8,881 nt of DNA from DATJHM01 sp035493895. Lineage in GTDB: Bacteria > Chloroflexota > Ktedonobacteria > Ktedonobacterales > Ktedonobacteraceae. Below, piece after piece: positions 1-5,548 of the stretch. The translations under genes were made by a program, and so were the position numbers. The notes below the pieces were generated by a model, which ran no database searches, was not told where the DNA came from, and saw only the letters and a list, made by a program, of their open reading frames with translations. The first letter of the stretch is position 1. Each line of letters opens with the position of its first letter. The stretch lies in contig DATJHM010000164.1 of the NCBI GenBank assembly GCA_035493895.1, positions 1 to 8,881 of the forward strand, given 5' to 3'.

Positions 1-12
1 CTCTTCTATGGA

Positions 13-639
13 TCAGGCTTCCAATTGGAATGGTGGGTAGCGATCGGTGATGAGAAGAAACGCGTAGCCGGTGACGCGATTCTGCCAGCGCATGACACCC
101 TCGACGAAGGTGAAGAGACCGCGCGGGTAATGGCCGGTGAACAGGATCGCGAACCAGACGACAATAATCACGAAAAACGCTGCGATACCCAGGAAAAGCA
201 ATGCGATGTAGTGAGGGATCGCGAGGAACCACTTGACCAGCGGAAGCCAACGGTTCAACTCCTCGGCTGCGTTCGGATAGGGAAAATCCAGATGGACGGA
301 CTGCTCCTCGTCCGTTGAGGGATAGCGATCATCCATCAGTGCAAGGTAGATGTTTACGCGATTGGTGAAGCGCAACATCTCGCGGTTCCAATCAAACCAC
401 CAGCGCGGGTACTTGCGTCGAAAGACGATCATCAACAGCGGGCCAAGGAAAAGCAGCCCACCAGCGCCAGCTGTGGCAACCTGGCCGTTGCTTGACCGAT
501 AAACGGTGACTGTTACGGCAGCCAGAACGATGATGATAGGGATTGCGGCGAAGATCCTGAAAAATGTGGTCAAACGATTAAGCGGACGCTCCGGGTAGTC
601 TACGGAGAATTGTACAGGATAGTCGGTTGTCTGTCGCAT
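13..639 (-). CDS. DUF4389 family four-helix membrane protein
   Basis: The 208-aa product matches the DUF4389 pattern; no biochemical role is known for the family. It has four hydrophobic segments, at about residues 26-46, 56-73, 132-150 and 150-167, so it should sit in the cytoplasmic membrane. The protein is an internal duplication. Each half starts with a Y-P...L-N-R stretch followed by a helix ending in A-I-P, and ends with Y-P-R...N-R-V...Y...D-R-Y-P (residues 77-107 and 171-202). I start it at the ATG at 639, not the upstream ATG at 687, because GGAGGG lies 8 bases before 639 and the extra 16 residues do not resemble the family start. The methyltransferase gene upstream on the same strand is 180 bases away, so the gene probably has its own promoter. 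The family is confident; the function is unknown. Confidence 0.85.
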   Translation of the reverse strand: MRQTTDYPVQFSVDYPERPLNRLTTFFRIFAAIPIIIVLAAVTVTVYRSSNGQVATAGAGGLLFLGPLLMIVFRRKYPRWWFDWNREMLRFTNRVNIYLALMDDRYPSTDEEQSVHLDFPYPNAAEELNRWLPLVKWFLAIPHYIALLFLGIAAFFVIIVVWFAILFTGHYPRGLFTFVEGVMRWQNRVTGYAFLLITDRYPPFQLEA

Positions 640-723
640 AGATGTATCCCTCCATTGTTGGGCCGATAGCGCGTGTTGCGCCAGCACTCAAGATCTGTCA
701 TCTCGCGAAAGTCAGGAGATGAG

Positions 724-741
724 AACGGATAAAAACGGATA
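724..741. repeat. Tandem 8-bp direct repeat AACGGATA, one helical turn apart
   Basis: Two identical copies of AACGGATA start at 724 and 734, a 10-bp period, within the 180-base gap upstream of the DUF4389 gene. Direct repeats on one face of the helix can be operator half-sites, and the position before the 639 start would suit this. No convincing -35/-10 pair was found around it, so a regulatory role is only a possibility. Confidence 0.3.
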
Positions 742-819
742 TAACATCTAATAATAATTCCCCTCATCACAATAGACGCTTCAAGCAGTCATAATTTGTT
801 GTGGGCTATTTATTCTTTG

Positions 820-1689
820 TTAAGGTTTCGTCGCCCAGGCCGTGAGGATGTTCCAGTGTACGTGATAATCGCTCCGCTGTATCTCTTCTGTTGCTTGCTG
901 GCAAAGGGCATCGTAGTCGTCTGACAGGCAGCCCCATTTTGCCAGGAAGGGACGCAGGGTGCGCATGGCGTGGACCCAATCAGCCTGGTAGTGCTGCCCC
1001 TCGACGGTTCCCCCCTGAAAGGGCAGGGCGTAGGATTTTGTTTGTACGTTCAGCCAGCCATGCAAACCCAGCAAGCGGGCCAGATGCGCGGTGATGCCAG
1101 CGGTATCCTCTTCAAAAAGATGCCCTGCGCGGAACAACGTGCGGAGAATCATCGCGTTCACCTGTTGCTGTGCGGGACTACTACTTGGATGCAGGATCTC
1201 TGCATCGGTAAGCCGAATGGTTCCCTTTGGACGGGTCACGCGCCGTAATTCCTGGAGCAGCTTGGGCCAGTCCCAGGTACGCATAAAGCTGACGCCCAGA
1301 CGCACATTGACCAGATCAAAAGATGCATCTGGATACTCAATCATACGCAATGCATCCATGACGCGAAACTCTGTCCGATCGCTGACCTGGTGCGCTTCAG
1401 CCTGTGTGCGAGCATAATCGATCATACGGCTGCTTACGTCAATACCACAGAAAGAGGTCGCCGGATAGAGGTGGGCCGCATCGATAATCCAGCCACCAGA
1501 GGCGCAACCAACATCGAGGACACGGCGAAATACATTGGGATCTGTCTGTTCAGGAAGGGGACCTCCCATCGACGTCGTGAGAAGATGATCTTGAATCAGT
1601 AAACGATTCATTTCATCTACATTTTGTCTATCCTGTACCATATATGTACTCGGATTTTCTTTTTTCTGTGGGTGTGAAGGGTTGGACAT
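820..1689 (-). CDS. Class I SAM-dependent methyltransferase
   Basis: The 289-aa product has the Rossmann methyltransferase core. Motif I is VLDVGCASGGW at residues 57-67, the acidic residue ending strand 2 is D84 (GID), motif III is the F-R-V-M-D-A stretch, and a motif IV-like S-F-D-L-V-N follows. This layout is that of UbiE/Methyltransf_11-type enzymes, which move a methyl group from S-adenosylmethionine to a small molecule; nothing here identifies the acceptor. The enzyme should be cytoplasmic, with no signal peptide or membrane segment. I chose the ATG at 1689, which has AGGGG just upstream. The alternative ATG at 1737 would lie at or before the start site of the best promoter candidate (-10 at 1741-1746) and adds a low-complexity extension. 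The gene is divergent from the HD hydrolase gene and appears to be a single-gene unit. Confidence 0.88.
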   Translation of the reverse strand: MSNPSHPQKKENPSTYMVQDRQNVDEMNRLLIQDHLLTTSMGGPLPEQTDPNVFRRVLDVGCASGGWIIDAAHLYPATSFCGIDVSSRMIDYARTQAEAHQVSDRTEFRVMDALRMIEYPDASFDLVNVRLGVSFMRTWDWPKLLQELRRVTRPKGTIRLTDAEILHPSSSPAQQQVNAMILRTLFRAGHLFEEDTAGITAHLARLLGLHGWLNVQTKSYALPFQGGTVEGQHYQADWVHAMRTLRPFLAKWGCLSDDYDALCQQATEEIQRSDYHVHWNILTAWATKP

Positions 1690-1740
1690 CGTTTCCCCTT
1701 TTATGTGGTTTTTACTCCGTGACGCATCGATTTTCACTTC

Positions 1741-1769
1741 ATTTTATTTAAATATGAATAAAACGTCAC
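1741..1769 (-). promoter_or_regulatory. Candidate sigma-70-type promoter for the methyltransferase gene
   Basis: Read on the minus strand, GTGACG (1769-1764, four of six matches to TTGACA) is followed after exactly 17 bases by TAAAAT (1746-1741, five of six to TATAAT). Transcription would begin near 1734, giving a leader of about 45 bases before the ATG at 1689. The region is AT-rich compared with its flanks. No equally good promoter was seen for the divergent HD gene in the same gap. Confidence 0.5.
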
Positions 1770-1838
1770 TTGCCTGTATTATAAGGGAAATACCCCCTTT
1801 TGTCGAGGTTTTTCTAGCGAAAGCAGGTCAAAGAAACT

Positions 1839-2465
1839 ATGCATCACCTTCAACACTCATGGGAACAGCTACTCCAAACGTTTGGGGTTGAGCAAGGGAA
1901 GGCTCAAGCTCCATTTACTGGGCTTGTCAATGCCTATAGCAGTCCAGATCGCGTCTATCACACATTGGAACATGTGCAAACTGTGCTGGAATGGATTGCG
2001 AGGTTGCGTGGGCTTGCAACTGATCTGCCTGCGCTGCAACTGGCGGCGTGGTTTCACGATGTCGTCTATGATCCTCGCGCCACTGATAACGAAGAGCAGA
2101 GCGCGCTCTATGCCCAGAGCGTATTGTCCGGCTTAGCGGTTCCGGAAAGGACAGTGCAGGCGGTTGCGCGGATGATCTTGAGCACCAAAACGCACTGGAT
2201 AGAAGAAAGCGAGCGCGATTGCCAGATCCTGCTCGATGCCGATCTGGCGATTCTTGGTGCTACGGTTCAGGATTATGATAGGTATGCCCGGGCCATCAGA
2301 CAGGAATATGCCTGGGTGCCAGAGGCAGCTTACCGAACTGGAAGGGGGCAGGTGCTGCGAACGTTTTTGCAGAGGGATAGGATTTATTGGACTGAGCCTA
2401 TGTATGCCGCTTTGGAGGGACAGGCCAGGGAGAATATACAGAGAGAAATTGCCTCGCTTGTTTAG
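1839..2465 (+). CDS. Predicted HD-superfamily metal-dependent phosphohydrolase
   Basis: The 208-aa product matches the HD-domain family of COG4339, whose members are sometimes mislabelled as NMDA receptor subunits in databases. Visible metal-site motifs are YHTLEHV (H41 and H45), the HD pair in AWFHDVVYD (H73, D74), a conserved T-H at 118-119 and D-A-D-L-A-I-L-G with D135. These fit the usual H...HD...D metal ligand set, so it probably hydrolyses a phosphate ester; the substrate is unknown. The length is typical of a complete family member. The ATG at 1839 is kept because the protein starts in family register, although the ribosome binding site is weak (AGG about 12 bases upstream, AAAGAA closer). 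The gene converges with the SDR gene and ends just before a strong hairpin. Confidence 0.88.
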   Translation: MHHLQHSWEQLLQTFGVEQGKAQAPFTGLVNAYSSPDRVYHTLEHVQTVLEWIARLRGLATDLPALQLAAWFHDVVYDPRATDNEEQSALYAQSVLSGLAVPERTVQAVARMILSTKTHWIEESERDCQILLDADLAILGATVQDYDRYARAIRQEYAWVPEAAYRTGRGQVLRTFLQRDRIYWTEPMYAALEGQARENIQREIASLV

Positions 2466-2507
2466 TCTCAGTCCCCTCAAGCGGGTCGTCATTGGAGATA
2501 CTGTGCA

Positions 2508-2551
2508 TTGTGGGTGTGGATTCCCACGAGAAAGGGAAACCATACCCACAA
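2508..2551. terminator. Bidirectional hairpin terminator between convergent genes
   Basis: The arm at 2508-2525 (TTGTGGGTGTGGATTCCC) pairs with 2534-2551 (GGGAAACCATACCCACAA) around the 8-base loop ACGAGAAA. Of 18 positions, 16 are Watson-Crick; one of the other two is a G-U on the plus-strand transcript. It lies 42 bases after the HD gene stop and 9 bases after the SDR gene stop, with a T-rich CTTTCTTT on the plus-strand side. Placement between two stop codons supports termination in both directions. Confidence 0.75.
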
Positions 2552-2560
2552 CATCTTTCT

Positions 2561-3313
2561 TTAAAGATGGATGCCGCCCGAAACTTCTATTCTCTGCCCA
2601 TTGATCCAGCGGGTCTCTTCGGAGAGTAAAGCGGCGACGACCCCACCAATGTCTTCTGCCTGGCCGACGCGACCAAGAGCAGTCTGCGAGGCAATACGTT
2701 GGCTGGCGAATTCATTATCACGCACAAAGCCGCCTCCAAAGTCCGTTGCGATGGCACCGGGGGCGACGACATTGACGGCAATGCCTCGCGGACCAAGCTC
2801 GACCGCCATGTAGCGGGTGAGCACCTCTATGGCACCTTTTACCGCGCCATAGACACTATTACCAGGGTAAGAAAAGCGTGCAAGTCCGGATGAGATGTTG
2901 ACGATACGCCCGCCATTGGCTATCAAGGGAAGAAGCGTTTGCGTGAGGAAGAAGACGCCCTTGAAATGGACGTTGACCAACTGATCAAATTGCTCTTCGG
3001 TGGTCTCGGTGAGTGAGGCGTTTATGCCAAATCCAGCATTATTGACGAGAAAGTCAAAATCATTCCGCCCCCATGTCTGTTTGAGTGCAGCCTTTACTGC
3101 TTCTCCAAAGGCGGCAAAGGACTTCGTGTCAGACACATTGAGCTGCAACGCCACGGCTTTGCGGCCGCGCTTTTCGAGCAATGCGACGACCGCTTCTGCT
3201 TCTTCGCGTTTACTATTGTAGGTCAGAATAATGTCCTGCCCTTTTGCGGCGATGCTCATCGCCATATCTTTGCCAAGTCCACGGCTTCCGCCTGTGATAA
3301 GTGCTACGTTCAT
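2561..3313 (-). CDS. Short-chain dehydrogenase/reductase (classical SDR)
   Basis: The 250-aa product is a complete classical SDR, an NAD(P)(H)-dependent oxidoreductase of alcohols or ketones. The nucleotide-binding motif TGGSRGLG is at residues 7-14, NNAG at 91-94, the catalytic Asn at N114, Ser at S142, and YGAVK gives Y155 and K159. Basic residues after strand 2 (S-K-R at 34-36) suggest a preference for NADP(H). The C-terminal I-E-V-S-G-G is also typical. The substrate cannot be told. Three in-frame ATGs exist (3328, 3319, 3313); the one at 3313 is chosen because AAGGA lies 7 bases before it and the protein then begins with the family-like M-N-V-A-L-I-T-G-G. The gene is 24 bases downstream of the MerR gene on the same strand and is probably its regulatory target. 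Confidence 0.93.
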   Translation of the reverse strand: MNVALITGGSRGLGKDMAMSIAAKGQDIILTYNSKREEAEAVVALLEKRGRKAVALQLNVSDTKSFAAFGEAVKAALKQTWGRNDFDFLVNNAGFGINASLTETTEEQFDQLVNVHFKGVFFLTQTLLPLIANGGRIVNISSGLARFSYPGNSVYGAVKGAIEVLTRYMAVELGPRGIAVNVVAPGAIATDFGGGFVRDNEFASQRIASQTALGRVGQAEDIGGVVAALLSEETRWINGQRIEVSGGIHL

Positions 3314-3337
3314 GAGCATTCCTTTCAAGAATACTAC

Positions 3338-3802
3338 TTATTTTTCTTTGATGATCTGCTTTGCCAGGCCAGAGGCGATTTCACCTATTTCTCTCGCCTT
3401 TGCATCGTCGTTACGCTGTACCGCTTGCCAAAACGCAACCTTCTGCTCCAGGTAGCGAAGATGCTCTTGCTTCTGAGCCATCTCTTGCTCCAGCGCTTTT
3501 CTCTGCGCTTCGAAGAGCGCAAGCTGTTGATCAGCAGCCGCTTTTCCCTCTTTCAGAAGAGCAAAATACTGCCGCATATCCTCAATCGACATACCAGTGG
3601 TGCGTAAGCAAGCCAGAGTCTCAATGTTCTGGACATCTTCAGCGGTATACCGACGATGACCACTACTTCTGTCTCGATTTACTCTGTCGAGTAAGCCAAT
3701 ACGTTCATAGTAGCGGAGGGTATGCTCGCTCAGGCCACTTCTCTGTACTACGTCCTGAAGTGTAAAGTAGGTTAACGGTTTTGTTTCTGTATCACGTAAC
3801 AT
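3338..3802 (-). CDS. MerR family transcriptional regulator (SDR-linked)
   Basis: The 154-aa product has the MerR winged-helix DNA-binding domain at about residues 13-80, with the signature T-L-R-Y-Y-E-R-I-G-L-L (28-38) and wing residues G-H-R-R-Y (48-52). A long, charged, coiled-coil dimerisation helix follows at about 85-135. It contains a single cysteine (C65) and lacks the C-terminal cysteine cluster of metal sensors, so it more likely senses a small organic molecule or electrophile. It is first in an operon with the SDR gene. The promoter in front of it has the over-long 19-bp spacer filled by a palindrome that MerR proteins untwist, so autoregulation with co-induction of the SDR is expected. 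The ATG at 3802 is the only reasonable start; it lies where transcription should begin, so the mRNA may be leaderless. Confidence 0.9.
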   Translation of the reverse strand: MLRDTETKPLTYFTLQDVVQRSGLSEHTLRYYERIGLLDRVNRDRSSGHRRYTAEDVQNIETLACLRTTGMSIEDMRQYFALLKEGKAAADQQLALFEAQRKALEQEMAQKQEHLRYLEQKVAFWQAVQRNDDAKAREIGEIASGLAKQIIKEK

Positions 3803-3808
3803 GTCTGT

Positions 3809-3839
3809 ATTATCCTCTACCTGGAGCGCTCCAGGTCAA
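3809..3839 (-). promoter_or_regulatory. MerR-type promoter with 18-bp palindromic operator
   Basis: On the minus strand, TTGACC (3839-3834) and GATAAT (3814-3809) are separated by exactly 19 bases. The perfect palindrome ACCTGGAGCGCTCCAGGT (3819-3836) occupies most of that spacer and overlaps the -35. A 19-bp spacer with a dyad inside is the standard architecture of MerR-activated promoters. The expected start point, 6-8 bases past the -10, falls on or next to the ATG at 3802. Confidence 0.85.
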
Positions 3840-3912
3840 GCTTTTTTTGGTGTATTTTTTATTTCAATGAAAAGAAATCTATATCAATTGTGGCGAACAT
3901 GCAAGTGGCAAT

Positions 3913-3921
3913 TGCTATAAT
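3913..3921 (+). promoter_or_regulatory. Candidate extended -10 promoter for the DUF488 gene
   Basis: TGC followed by a perfect TATAAT (3916-3921) forms an extended -10 element, which can work without a good -35; no clear TTGACA was seen at 16-18 bases. Transcription would start near 3928 and leave a leader of about 100 bases before the ATG at 4032. Two CAATTG hexamers (3885-3890 and 3909-3914) flank the region. Confidence 0.4.
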
Positions 3922-4031
3922 CGTCAAGCTCAATCGGCCCGCTCGATATTGTGATTGTTTCGTGATCGCGTCTGGCATCTTGCGAGGGAGATACGTGTTA
4001 TGCTCACGCTATAGAGAAAGGAGAGAATGAA

Positions 4032-4424
4032 ATGAACAGGCAACATGTCACCGTGGCGTTGAAGCGCATCTACGACGAGCCAGCCGAGAGCGACGGGACA
4101 CGTGTGCTGGTAGAGCGTCTGTGGCCACGCGGGTTCTCTAAAGAGCGCGCACATATTGATCTCTGGCTCAAGGAGATCGCTCCCAGCCACGAACTGCGGA
4201 CCTGGTTTGGACATGATCCGGCGAAATTTGTGGAGTTTCGTCGTCGCTACGAAGCCGAGCTGGCATCTGAGGCTGGACAGAGAGCCCTCTCCACACTGCA
4301 AGACCTTGCCGGGCGGGGACCGCTGACCCTACTATTTGCCGCACACGATGTCGAACATAACAATGCGGTCGTGCTGCATGATCTCCTCAGCAGAAATATG
4401 GCAGGCCAATCAGAGTCTTTGTAA
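4032..4424 (+). CDS. DUF488 family protein, YeaO-like
   Basis: The 130-aa product is a full-length member of the DUF488/YeaO family (COG3189), whose biochemical function is not established. Family hallmarks are R-V-L-V-E-R-L-W-P-R-G at residues 24-34, the W-L-K-E-I-A-P-S stretch, W-F-G-H-D-P at 58-63, F-R-R-R-Y-E-A-E-L, and the near C-terminal L-L-F-A-A-H-D-V-E-H-N-N-A. No signal peptide or membrane segment is present, so it should be cytoplasmic. The ATG at 4032 is preceded by AAAGGAGA about 8 bases away; an ATG at 4027 runs straight into a stop (ATG AAA TGA). The gene is divergent from the MerR-SDR operon and convergent with the Cys-Cys protein gene, and looks like a single transcription unit. 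Confidence 0.9.
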   Translation: MNRQHVTVALKRIYDEPAESDGTRVLVERLWPRGFSKERAHIDLWLKEIAPSHELRTWFGHDPAKFVEFRRRYEAELASEAGQRALSTLQDLAGRGPLTLLFAAHDVEHNNAVVLHDLLSRNMAGQSESL

Positions 4425-4591
4425 CCCTGCATGTGAAGCCTTAGAAAACCCCCTGTATGCTTCATCCTTCACAGTGAAGTGAGTTCTCCCTGCCCTCCGC
4501 TGCTCAAGAACTTCTTATTGGCTCACTTGCTCACATGAAAAGCAACAAATTCAATAGGTAATCAGTGTATTCGGCGGTGGTAGCTTTCCTG

Positions 4592-4629
4592 GGGAGAATG
4601 GGCGAAGGCGGATCTTCGCCCATCCTCCC
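4592..4629. terminator. Strong 16-bp hairpin between convergent genes
   Basis: The arm GGGAGAATGGGCGAAG (4592-4607) faces CTTCGCCCATCCTCCC (4614-4629) around the loop GCGGAT. Only one position is not Watson-Crick, and on the minus-strand transcript it becomes a G-U pair, favouring function in that direction. The hairpin is 9 bases beyond the stop of the minus-strand gene ending at 4639. No T-run follows, so it could be a factor-assisted terminator or an mRNA-stabilising 3' stem. The rest of the 4425-4638 gap holds nothing else convincing. Confidence 0.6.
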
Positions 4630-4638
4630 ACGCAATTT

Positions 4639-4974
4639 TCATCGCATGTGCTGATGAGCCTGCAAGACGTGCGACCAGAGCCCTTCCTTGATCCCTTCTG
4701 GTCCACGCAGGCGCAACCAGATAGGACCACGTTGTGGTTCAAAGGTCAATTCGAAGGTCAAAAAAGGGCAGCATTCTCTCTCAAACAAAATAAATGCCAT
4801 AAGTCTGGTAGCCCAGGATTCCTCACCGGGAAAACACAGCGCGTAGCCATCGACTATTTCCTGAATACGGGTTGCGCCTTTGAACAGGATAGCAACCTCA
4901 GCTTCCCTTTGTCGCAGTTGTTCCTGGTCTTGTATACGACAGGCTATCGATTCTTGTCCAGCCGGTAATTCCAT
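4639..4974 (-). CDS. Small Cys-Cys protein co-transcribed with a MerR regulator
   Basis: I do not recognise a named family for this 111-aa soluble protein. Four cysteines are visible: C12, C47 and the adjacent pair C68-C69 in E-R-E-C-C-P-F-L-T-F-E-L (65-76). Towards the end comes L-R-G-P-E-G-I-K-E (89-97). The Cys-Cys-Pro in a hydrophobic context could bind a soft metal or be redox-active. Proteins with a similar C-C-P-F motif next to MerR genes feel familiar, but I cannot name a source. The start is well supported: AGGAGA lies 6 bases before the ATG at 4974, inside the end of the upstream MerR gene, whose stop is one base from this start. The two genes are therefore an operon with likely translational coupling. 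A role in metal handling is inferred from the regulator, not shown. Confidence 0.75.
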   Translation of the reverse strand: MELPAGQESIACRIQDQEQLRQREAEVAILFKGATRIQEIVDGYALCFPGEESWATRLMAFILFERECCPFLTFELTFEPQRGPIWLRLRGPEGIKEGLWSHVLQAHQHMR

Positions 4975-4975
4975 A

Positions 4976-5470
4976 TTATTTCTCCTGGAGTCTTATCTCA
5001 CCTGCCTCCGCAAGACAGGACAGGTCACGACAGGTACGAAATGACGCTTGCCTATCAAGGGACCAGGAGACAAGTTTATGTTGATAGCCGCTGACCTGAT
5101 CCCGAAGGTGGTAAAGTTCAGCAATCTCCTGATCAAGTTCCACTAATCGAGCATTTACCAGGGCCAGCAGATCCTGTTGGATCTCAGTGCATCGTGCATC
5201 TGAAGCTCCAGTGAGCAATGGTTTGAGCATCGCAAGTGGCACTCCAAGAATCCGGAGACGCCGTAACAACGTCAGGCGATTGAGGTCCGCCTGACTATAA
5301 CGTCGGTAGCCATTGTTCTCACGCTCTGGATGCGGAAGCAACTCGATGCTTTCGTAGTAACGAATAGCTTTGGCATTGACTCCCGTGAGACGGGCTAGTT
5401 GCCCGATAGTGAAGCATGATCTGGAATTCTTCGCAAGGTTTCGCTCTTCCGATATACTATATGCCTGCAT
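4976..5470 (-). CDS. MerR family regulator, probable metal sensor
   Basis: The 164-aa product has a MerR-type HTH and wing at about residues 20-88, with F-T-I-G-Q-L-A-R (20-27), A-I-R-Y-Y-E-S-I-E-L-L (35-45) and G-Y-R-R-Y (54-58), then a dimerisation helix at about 96-130. C94, just before that helix, falls where metal-sensing MerR proteins such as MerR and ZntR have their first metal-binding cysteine; CueR has Ser there. A C-terminal C-R-D-L-S-C (C147, C152) takes the place of the metal-binding loop. This points to a divalent soft metal such as Hg, Zn, Cd or Pb, though the operator resembles that of CueR. The ATG at 5470 has a near-perfect AAGGAGGT 11 bases upstream. An unusual 19-residue N-terminal extension precedes the HTH. 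The gene starts an operon with the Cys-Cys protein. Confidence 0.88.
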   Translation of the reverse strand: MQAYSISEERNLAKNSRSCFTIGQLARLTGVNAKAIRYYESIELLPHPERENNGYRRYSQADLNRLTLLRRLRILGVPLAMLKPLLTGASDARCTEIQQDLLALVNARLVELDQEIAELYHLRDQVSGYQHKLVSWSLDRQASFRTCRDLSCLAEAGEIRLQEK

Positions 5471-5498
5471 TGTGCTCTTTTACCTCCTTATGACAAGT

Positions 5499-5529
5499 AA
5501 TGTACACCTTCCCATCACTGGAAGGTCAA
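5499..5529 (-). promoter_or_regulatory. MerR-type promoter with CueR-like operator
   Basis: On the minus strand, TTGACC (5529-5524) and TACATT (5504-5499) are separated by exactly 19 bases. The dyad ACCTTCC-N7-GGAAGGT (5506-5526) fills the spacer, with perfect 7-bp arms. This arm sequence and spacing match the operator form I know for CueR-type copper regulators. Transcription should start near 5492, immediately before the AAGGAGGT ribosome binding site (5490-5483). The element begins 20 bases past the csx3-like gene's stop, and no terminator is visible between them, so read-through from that gene is possible. Confidence 0.85.
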
Positions 5530-5548
5530 GAGCGTGACATGCCGAATT

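Noticed and set aside
640..687. Upstream ATG extension of the DUF4389 gene
   Set aside because: GGAGGG is correctly spaced for the ATG at 639 and the extension does not look like the family.
1690..1737. Upstream ATG extension of the methyltransferase
   Set aside because: The ATG at 1737 sits at or before the predicted transcription start; 1689 has the better ribosome site.
1782..1801. AAGGG...CCCTT short inverted repeat before the HD gene
   Set aside because: The arms are only five bases with no T-tract; too weak to call a terminator or operator.
2133..2549. 138-codon minus-strand open frame
   Set aside because: It is antisense to the HD hydrolase gene and runs through the convergent terminator hairpin.
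3930..4301. 123-codon minus-strand open frame
   Set aside because: It overlaps the well-supported DUF488 gene in antisense and lacks a ribosome site or family motif.
4469..4482. CTTCA-CAG-TGAAG small dyad after the DUF488 gene
   Set aside because: Five-base arms with no T-run; the stronger hairpin at 4592-4629 better explains the convergent end.
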